A program made the position numbers and the translations under genes. The notes below the pieces were generated by a model. The model was given only the letters and a program-made list of their open reading frames with translations. It was not told where the DNA came from and did no database searches. 26,924 nt of DNA from Oscillospiraceae bacterium. Lineage in GTDB: Bacteria; Bacillota; Clostridia; Oscillospirales; Oscillospiraceae. Where the stretch lies: contig JAQWCP010000003.1 of assembly GCA_028705905.1 (NCBI GenBank), positions 1 to 26,924 on the forward strand, written 5' to 3'. Shown here piece after piece: positions 6,252-15,700 of this stretch (positions are counted from its first letter, which is position 1; each line of letters begins with the position of its first letter).

Positions 6252-6603
6252 AGAATTAACCAAGAGGACGGCGGAGGCCGCGGACATGGATGATGCTGAG
6301 GTGCAGCGGGTGTTAAAATGCTTTTTTGGTGTGCTGACAGATAACCTCATGAGTGAGGACATTATCGAGCTGCAGCATGACTTTGGACGTTTCGTTCTTA
6401 CCGATCGTGAGGGCACCGTTACAGGCAAGAATAGCGAACAGATGAAAAAAGCCACGCGCAAGATGGTATTTCGGCCCTCTTCTTATGTGAAAGGCCTCAT
6501 CAAGCAGTCGGATGCTGATTACATCGCCATGCTTCGCAAAAATGGGAAAAATGCTCACGCTGATAAGATGGAACAGAGATTTATCGCAGAGGGCAGGCTT
6601 TAA
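6241..6603 (+). CDS. HU/IHF-like DNA-binding protein (120 aa)
   Basis: The first 95 residues follow the HU/IHF pattern. An N-terminal helical half (NYEELTKRTAEAADMDDAEV, then VLKCFFGVLTDNL) corresponds to HU's dimerisation helices. It is followed by ELQHDFGRFVLTDREG, matching HU's VQLxGFGxF strand, and by a basic arm segment ending FRPSSYVKGLIKQ. It is longer than HU (about 90 residues) by a charged tail. The start is TTG at 6241, 7 nt after an AAGGAGG. It overlaps the Rrf2 stop by 11 nt, so the pair is coupled. It probably bends DNA at the operon's own promoters or at repeats. HU-like identity is moderately sure; it is divergent from housekeeping HU. Confidence 0.75.
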   Translation: MNYEELTKRTAEAADMDDAEVQRVLKCFFGVLTDNLMSEDIIELQHDFGRFVLTDREGTVTGKNSEQMKKATRKMVFRPSSYVKGLIKQSDADYIAMLRKNGKNAHADKMEQRFIAEGRL

Positions 6604-6765
6604 AAAATAACCTGGCTAAATAATAGATTATACCACTGTTCGATAAAGGAGGAATGCACCGTGCGGTTCATATCGACAAAAGGAAAACACTTGCGTCCCG
6701 CACGGAGCGGAGGCCCGAACCGGCAAATGAATTCATCTACACTACTATATGGAGGTGGCATAACA
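6604..6765 (+). promoter_or_regulatory. Leader with two start sites upstream of the giant adhesin
   Basis: Two strong ribosome sites occur. One (GGAGG, 6648-6652) is 8 nt before a GTG at 6661 that is in frame with the adhesin. The other (GGAGG, about 6751) is before the ATG at 6766 that begins the signal peptide. A 42-codon out-of-frame ORF from an ATG at 6654 ends at 6782, overlapping the adhesin start. An inverted repeat CGGTTC/GAACCG (6664-6669, 6717-6722) encloses GC-rich sequence. The leader could tune translation of the very large gene. Confidence 0.4.
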
Positions 6766-9700
6766 ATGAGGAATATCAATAGTGCGGCATATAATAAGTT
6801 TATCTCTTGCCTACTTGTTATTGCCATGCTCTTTTCAATGCTTCCGTCCTACGCTTTTGCGGCGAAGACAAGCGAAGAGACTTATCAAATAGGAGAATCG
6901 GTATATGCAGAACTGTCGGAGAACGGCGAGCTGGCGGTGTCCGGTTCTGGCGATACATATGACTATTCGCCTGAAACACCGGCGCCGTGGTATGCCGAAA
7001 GGACGCAGATCCTTTCTGTTCAGATCGAGGACGGCATCACCTCCATCGGCGATTACCTATTCTATAACTGTGAAAATCTAACCGGCAAGCTGACGCTGCC
7101 AACAAGCCTTATTTCCATCGGTGAGGGCGCTTTCTCCGGAAACAGCTTTGAAACCGCGCCCAAACTGCGTGCAATCATCAACGAGTTTAATGGAGCAGAG
7201 GTTGCCATATCAGAGGATATCTATGAGATAACACCCGACACAGAACCTATCACCGATCCACCGGCACAGCCAGAAGCGCCGGAAGCAGTCGATCCAAGCA
7301 ATTCTTATGAAGTTGATCCGGACACGGAGATTATAGAGCCCGATCCGGTGCAGGATGCAGATTCGGAAGAAGACGGTGAGCAAGCCGATTTGGATGAGCC
7401 TCTTGTGAACGAGTCCGATGTCGAAGCTCCTATAGCTGATTCTTCTTCTGAAGATGGAACGCCTGTTGAAGACACAATGCTTGAAACACAATCAGCCAGC
7501 GAGCCGGATGAAATTATCATTGAGGATGCGCAGACGCCGCTTGCCGGAGATTTCATTGATTCCGGTGCAGAAGAATCCGAGCTTCCTTCAGAGCGTTCGG
7601 ATGATGCATCGGTGCCTGCAGATGATGCGGACGAGCCCACCGAATTTGTAACCGAGCCCTCTGAGATGTTGCCTGACGAATCGGTCGAAGAACCGACAGA
7701 TGAGCCTTTAGACGAAGCGGTGAACGAAGAACCTCCGGCAACGCCTACAGATGCTCTCAATTCTGCTGTGCCTGAATCAATTGTCAGCTCTCCAACTGTT
7801 GGAACATCTTCCGTTCCCCATGAACCGGTGTTTATCACAGAGCAGGCAATCGGTGCAAACGCTTTTTATGCAGGCCAAAGCGGCGCGTTTTACTGCTCTG
7901 ATGAAAATGGAATATTTATCTCCGTCATGGAAGCGGCCGGATATGTTCGCGCAACCGGCCTTGTTCCCGTGACCTATGCGGATGAAATCGGAAATGACTA
8001 TGATACTTTAGGACTGCTGACCGAATACGGCCTGCTGTTGGAGGATTTCTGTGCGCCGCTGCAGCTTCCGGAGGGTGACGCGCTTCATGTTTATACTTTT
8101 ACCGGCTGGAGGGTGTCTATTGAGGTCGAATCAACTGACGTAGAAACTCCCCTCACGGAAGAACCTGCGCCCGATGAAGTCGCTGTGACGGAACAAACAA
8201 CTGCACTGCCGCAGGAGTCAGTCCAGTATGGCGCGTGGAGCTTTGCGCCCTATGAGGAAACAGCCTCGCGCTTTTCCGCCTGTTTTGAACTGACGGCGCG
8301 CCCCCTTTCCGAGCGTACTCTGGAACAGGAAATTGACGGGCAGCGCATCAGCGTCACCGGCAAACTCCCCGAAAATGCAGTGCTGTCGGCAGAAGCTATC
8401 GCTCTTGGCGAAGCTGAGGAAATCGTCAGCGGGCATCTGGCGAGCGGTGCGCGCACCACCGTACACTTTGCCTATGACATTACCATTTTGGTAGACGGCG
8501 TGAAATACCAGCCCGCCGACTACGGCGAGAGCGTCCGCGTCAGGATCGAGAACGCGCCCCTGCCGGAAAACGGCGGGAGCCTCTCGGTGCTGCACGTCAA
8601 GGACGACGATACGGCGGAAAACCTCGCGGTGGAATCAGCCACGGAAGCGGCGGTTGAGTTCACGGCGGACAGCTTCTCGCCCATCATCGGCTACAGCCTG
8701 ACCACCACGGTGTGGGACGGCACGGCGGACACAACATGGTACGATCCAAATAGAACGAGCTTTACCATCACCACAGCTGAACAGCTTGCAGGTTTAGCTG
8801 TCATCGTCAACGGCACATATCTGAACAATGCGAATTACGTGGACGCAAACAGCGACCAATTTATATCTGCTGTCAGCTTTTCCGGCAAGACCGTCACCCT
8901 CGGCGCGGATATCGTACTCAACGAAGGTGAACTGACGTCCTCCTCCCGCCAGTGGACGCCGATAGGTACTGCCACCAGCACTTTCTCCGGCACGTTCGAC
9001 GGCGCGGGGCATACCATCAGCGGGCTTTATATCAACAGCACCGCAGGCAATCAGGGCCTGTTCGGTCATGTTACCGCAGGTACAGTGCAAAATCTCGCCG
9101 TTTCCGGCAGCGTAACCAGCACAGGCAGCTATATTGCGGGTGTGGTGGGCTGGCTCGCTTCACCATCACATATCAGAAACTGCTCATATGCCGGCAGTGT
9201 TTCGGGTTCAGGCTATGTTGGTGGTGTGGCGGGCATTATAGTTAGTTCATCATCCGATGTGAAAAACTGTTACAACAGCGCCAGTGTATCCGGGAACGAC
9301 AGCGTTGGCGGCATTGCCGCGCAGACATGGGGCGGTACGGTCAGCAACAGCTATAATATTGGCAGTGTCACCTGCAGCGGTTTGGTAAAGGGCGGGGTGG
9401 TCGGAAACAACACAGGCACAACGAGCTACAGCTATTTTCTTAAAACAGACATGATCAACGCCGAACTGAATGCTACCAATGCAAACGGTGGGCAGACTTC
9501 TCTTGGATGCTTTACCGGAAGCGACGGCGAATTGACAAAGAATGAGTATCATAACAACACCAATCTCGCCTACGGCACGAACCTCCTCGAAGCTCTGAAC
9601 GGCTGGGTGTACGCGCAAAACAACACCAAATTTTGGATGTGGAGGATCGTGCCGGGTGAAAACGGAGGCTACCCTGTGCTGTCCGATGCGGCGTACTCCC

Positions 9701-12700
9701 CCGGCAGCTGGGTCTACTCGGGCAATTACGATACCCGCTGGTATCATTCCGCCGCGACGGGAGCGACCAGCTTCGCCATCGAGACCCCCGAACAGCTCGC
9801 GGGTCTCGCCCATATCGTCAACGGCACGGCATACCGAACAAGCTATTCAAACGGTGTGCATAAGCCGACAACCACGGCTATCCCGCAGGATACTTTCGTC
9901 GGCAAGACCATCACCCTCGGCGCGGACATCGTCCTCAACGACGGCGACATCTCCCGCCAGTGGACACCGATAGGGGAGTATGCGACCGACAGCAGCAACG
10001 TCTTCTCAGGCACGTTCGACGGTGCGGGGCATACCGTCAGCGGACTTTATATCGACAGCGCCGCAACAAACAATCGGGGGCTGTTCGGCTATGTTTCCGC
10101 AGGTACGGTGCGCACTTTAACCGTGAGAGGAGATGTCATCGGCAGAACCAACGTGGGCATTATTACAGGAACAAACACCGGCAGTATTATTAACTGCGCA
10201 AGCTCCGGCAACGTTACTGGAGTAGGGGCAGCCGACGGAGTAGGCGTTCACGTTGCGGGTATAGCGGGCTCTAACAGCACAGACGGAGCGATCATCAACT
10301 GTTTCAGCACCGCGAATGCAACAGGTCATGCCGGCGTGGGCGGCATAGCTGGGCTGAATTACCAATCGACGATTCGCAACTGCTACAGCACCGGCATCCC
10401 CACGAGCAGCATTGCCGCGGAAAAGGGTGGCATAGTCGGCGTCAACAACAACAGTGTCATTGAAGCCTGTTACTTTCTGAAAGCCGGCGTCAACAGCTCG
10501 CTCAAGCTCCGTGGGTATGACGTCGGTAGCGTCGCAGTATCATATTCAGGCTATTTTACCAGCAACGTCGGCACACTATTCGACACCACCACCTTCGGTA
10601 CGAATCTCCTCGCCGCCCTCAACGCATGGGTGGACGAGCAGGATGACGATACGCTTATGCATTGGGCGACGCTCTCAGGTCAAAATAGCGGCTACCCGGT
10701 GTTTGTGAACCTTGCGCCCAAGCCCGGTTTTGAGGGAGATGAAATTTACTATAAAGATGGCGACTATTACCCCACAGAGGCTGATGCTTTGGCCGAAACA
10801 AACGCTCTTGGCCCTTTCTCCACCATGCAGGAGCTTTTAGACGGCATCGATAAGGATGTTATCATCCATATGATGTCCGGCTATACCGTTTCCGGCACGG
10901 AAACCATCAACGGCGGCAGTGTCTATGCTGTGACGCTGCTGCGCCACGGAACATATACCGCAGATAGTCTCGTCACCGTATCTGCGGGCGCTGACCTCAC
11001 GCTTGCCAATATCACCCTTGATGGCGGCGCGGTGTGGACGGGGGCGGTTGACGCGACGCTCGGGCGCGGCACGGTGAACAGCGGCGTAACAGCAGCCACT
11101 TCGCTAGTTGTTGTTTCCGGCAGCCTCACGTTAGATAATGGTGCAACGGTGCAAAACAACGACAATCAAACGAGTAACGGCGGCGGCCTGACCGGTGCAG
11201 CCGGTTCGAGCATCCGCATAACTGGCGGCAGCGTATATAACTGTGTGACAAAAGTGGAGCCCAACGGAGCCGCCTATACGGGCAACGACGGCGGTGGGAT
11301 ATCCAGCAGCGGAGCTGTGGCCATTGAAGCGGGCAAACTGTCCGGAAATTATGGCACACATGGCGGCGGAATATACTGCTACACCTCGACCAACATGACC
11401 GGTGGCGAGATAAGCGGGAACAAGGCGGCATACGGCGGCGGCCTGAATGTCGGCAATGTGCACCTTGACGGCGGCGAGGTTAAGGGCAACTCTGCGCTGC
11501 TCAACGGGGGCGGCATAGTGTTGGGCGGCAATAGCCGGATAGCGGGCTGCAAAATCACCGGCAACAAAGCGCAAACCGGCGGCGGCATCTATACCTGGTA
11601 TCCTATGAGTCTTGAAATCACCGGCGGCGAGATATCTAATAACATTGCGACATACGGCAGCGGTATACAGTTCATACCGTCATCAGACACATCCACCCCT
11701 GCTATCGCCATCAGCGGCGGCTCGATCCTGAACAATACCATTCATATTAAGGACAGCACAAAAGTGACCCTCACCGTCACCGGCGGCACGGTAGAGAGCA
11801 TCACTGGCGGCGCACCAACTAACGGTACAGCAAACGGCAATGCCCCCGTCTACCTCAACACCATCACGCTTTCAGGCGTCAATGCGCAAACGGCGGTTAC
11901 GCAGATCACGCAAAACCTGAGCTACCCCTACGGCTGCGGCGATGCTTATACCGACGCGGAGGGCAAGCTCTACTTCTGGATGCCGTTGAAAAACGACAAA
12001 GACGCCAATACCGTCACGAGCTGGGTACACACGGTGGACACGCACTACTCCGGCGCCATCACGCCGACTGCTGACAATCTTGCGACGGAGACCTTTACGG
12101 CGAATCACGTCTACGTCAATGGCTCACTAACGACAGGCAACAATGATGGATCCAGTGCGGCAAACGCTTACCGGAGCTTCGCGACGGCCCTCACTAAAGC
12201 GGAAACATTTGCGGGAACGAGCGGCAGCGCGACCATCGTGGTCTGCGGGCCGACGGAGATAAGCGAAAAACAGACCATTGCGGCGAATATTCTCATTACC
12301 AGCGTTGTAGGCGGCACCGACTACCGTAAGGGGACTTCTAATGCCACCACACCCAATGCGGGTGCTAAGCTCATGCGAGTAAATGAATATAAAGGGTATC
12401 TACTGGAGGTTACCGGCACCCTCACCCTCTCCAACCTCACCGTGGACGGCGGCGCGGTCTGGGTGGACGGCAAGGCGTTTACCGTTAACGCAGACGGCCT
12501 TGCTGTCATCAGTGCCAACACAGGCATCGAGGCAACGGCGGCGCTCCTCCACAACACGGCCTCCGGCCAGCTCACCGTTCAGGCTGGCACGGTGCTGGAA
12601 AACAACCACAATAAAAACGGCGCAAACGGCGGCGGCGCCATATATGATGAGGCTGAGACAGACGTTTCACGGCTGGTATTCATGACCGGCGGCGTCATCC

Positions 12701-15700
12701 GCAATAACGCTGCAACGGCAAACAGCTACAGCAATACTGCGGGAAAGGGCGGCGCGATATACACCAAGGGCTCGGTATACCTGGTGGACGGCGAATTATC
12801 CGGAAATGTTGCTCAGTACCACGGCGGCGGCATCTTCATCATAAACGAGGGCAACATCGAAACGCAGCTCTGGATGCAGGGCGGCGCGGTATCCGGCAAC
12901 GCAGTGCTTCATCAAGAAGCGGATCATGGCGGCGGCGCAGGCGTTTGCGTGGCGGGCGGCTCGGATGGGCAACGCGCACACATGTTCATGGAGGGCGGTG
13001 TTATCTCCGGCAACCACTCCAACGGCAACGGCGGCGGCCTGCGCGTGTTCGCCACCGCCCACAGAATGGATATGTTCGGCGGTGAGATAAGCGGCAATAC
13101 GGCAAAGCTCACCGGCAGCGCCATCCAGCTTAATGGCCGGCTCGACTATTACGGCGGAACGATCTCCGGTGCGGATTCAGGGGACGGCTCCTGCATCCAC
13201 ACAGATAAGCATGGCACAAACGGAAGCGTTTTGACCATCAAGCCGGGCGCTGTGGTAGATATTCGCGGCGAAATACATTTGGGCGAATGTACTACCACCA
13301 GCAACCAAACGCTGCCCATCAGCGTGGAAAGCTCCTTCACCGTTTCACCCGATGCAGGACGCCTTCTCCTTGATATCAGCACCCTCGCATCGGGCACGGA
13401 ATTGGTCAAATATATATCTGCCACAGCGCTCGACACGAACGCCAAGATCAATGCCGAGGCTCTGAAATTCCGCTTGATCAGCGGCGGCTGGGCTCTTGCG
13501 AAGGGCGGAGGCGATACGGCAAACAGCCTTGTGTTGGCTTCCGGCGCTGATGGAATTTATCTCAACGGGCAAAACGGAAGCGATGATAACAACGGTTCCA
13601 CTCCTCTGCTGGCTGTCAAAACAGTGGCGAAGGCCCAAGGACTGGCGTTGGCCGGAAAGCCGATTTATATCTGCGGCCAGGTGGATATTATCGGCGAACA
13701 AACACTCACCGGCGGCTATACCTATCTGCGCTACGCAAAGCCCACCAACCAAGCAGAATGGCCCGAAAGTTACACCGGCGTGCTGTTTCGCGCAGCCGGA
13801 TCCGGCGCAGCTTTGACTGTGGCCGACACAATAATTGACGGCAACAGATATAGCGTTACTGCGCAGGACAGCATAATAGAGGTGGCGATGGACGCCACGC
13901 TGAACATCCGACCCGGCGCGCAGCTCGTGAACAACAACAACGATGGAACACTGGAAGGTGGCAGCTCGGACGGCACTTCCGTAACCTATACCAATGGCTG
14001 CGGCGGCGCAGTGACGCTGGACGGGCATATGTATATGACCGGTGGCAGGATCAGCGGCAACACGGCGGGCTGGTCGGGCGGCGGCGTGTATGTGCTTCCC
14101 GAAAGCACACTTGAGCTATCCGGCGGCGAGATAAGCGGCAACACGGCGGCTGTTTGGGAAAAAGACGCGAACGGCACAAATGTGTTCACCGGATTTGGCG
14201 GCGGTGTGTACAGCCTTGGCACCGTCATTATGAGCGGTGGCTCCGTTTCGGGGAACGCGCTGGAATATCCCGGGTGGTATGGAACCGGCTCAGGCGCAGG
14301 TGTGCATATCGCCGAGGGTGGCGATATGACAATGTCGGGCGGCCGGGTGTCGAAAAACCGGACAATGCAATATGGCGCAGGCGTTTCCGTATGGAATGAC
14401 GCGCGGTTTGAACTCATCGGCGGCAGCATATCCGCAAATTCATCGGTAAACAGCGGCGGCGGCGTATATACGCGCACGAGCTCTGCGTCCCGTAGCGCGG
14501 GCCTGTTTTCCATGACCGGCGGCACGATCAGCGGCAATACAGCCACAGCTTCCGGCGGCGGCGTGAGCTGTCAGGGGACGGTGCGCCTTGCGGGAACATC
14601 GCTGATCACAAATAATACAGCAGACTCCGGCGGCGGCGTATTCACCAACGGCGGCAATGTCACTATGGAGGGCGGCGAGATCAGCGGCAACACCGCCACG
14701 AAATCCGGCGGCGGCGTTTATACGCACACAGTCGGCACGTTCACCCTGCTCGGCGGCACGATAAGCGACAATACCGCCACGATCTCCGGCGGCGGCGTAT
14801 TCAGCAATGCCTCATTCGCCTTGTCCGGCGGCACGATATCCGGCAATACGGCCTACGAGGGCGGCGGCGTATACAGCAGTGCCACGTTCACCATGACCGG
14901 CGGCGAGATATCCGGCAACATATCGCAGAAGACCGGCGGCGGCATTTTGCTTAGTTCTGGCAGCAATTTTACACTGAACGCCGGCCGTATTTCAAATAAC
15001 CGGGCGATCGGCATTTCGGACGGACGCTATGGCCAGGGCGGCGGCATATTCGGATGGGGTACGATCACAATAACCGGCGGCGAGATATCCGGCAACTGGG
15101 CGAAGTTAGACGGCGGCGGCGTGACGGCAGTCTACACCATGAGTGTGACAGGCGGAATCATCTCCGGTAATACCACGCCCGGCTACGGCGGCGGCATTTG
15201 TGGAATTGCCAATGCAAGCCTGACTATCGCCGGTGAGACGCTCATTACCGGAAACACGGCGGGCAGCGGCGGCGGCGTCAGCGCTAACTATAATAGCAAA
15301 ATCTTTATTTCAGGGGGCAGGATAAGCGGCAATACGGCAGACCGAGGCGGCGGCGCTCTGGCAACGATGATCGGCTCGATCACCATTTCCGGCGGCGAAG
15401 TGTCCGGCAATACTGCCACGTTGGGCGGCGGCGTGTGCGGGGTGATAACGTCTGGGTCAGAATCACCCTTCCACACCATAATTATTTCCGGCGGAAGCAT
15501 AATCAACAATACTGCCACCACTGCGGGCAATAGTATATATAACCCCAAGGAGTTAACACTTTCCGGTTCCCCCTTAATACAGGGCGATGTGCACCTCGTC
15601 CACGACGGTTCTGCCAAGGTGGACGTTTCAGGCGGCGGCTTCCTCCCCGCCGCGCCCATTCAAATCACCCGCCCGGGCGCAGTGGCGGGGGCGGTCATCG

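Noticed and set aside
6661..6765. Possible second riboswitch in the adhesin leader
   Set aside because: The inverted repeat and GC-rich core do not match the conserved elements of any riboswitch class I could recall, including GEMM-I.
14450..15560. Regularly spaced repeats resembling a CRISPR array
   Set aside because: The repeats are imperfect, lie in frame in the adhesin gene and encode beta-helix rungs; there are no constant repeats with unique spacers and no cas genes.
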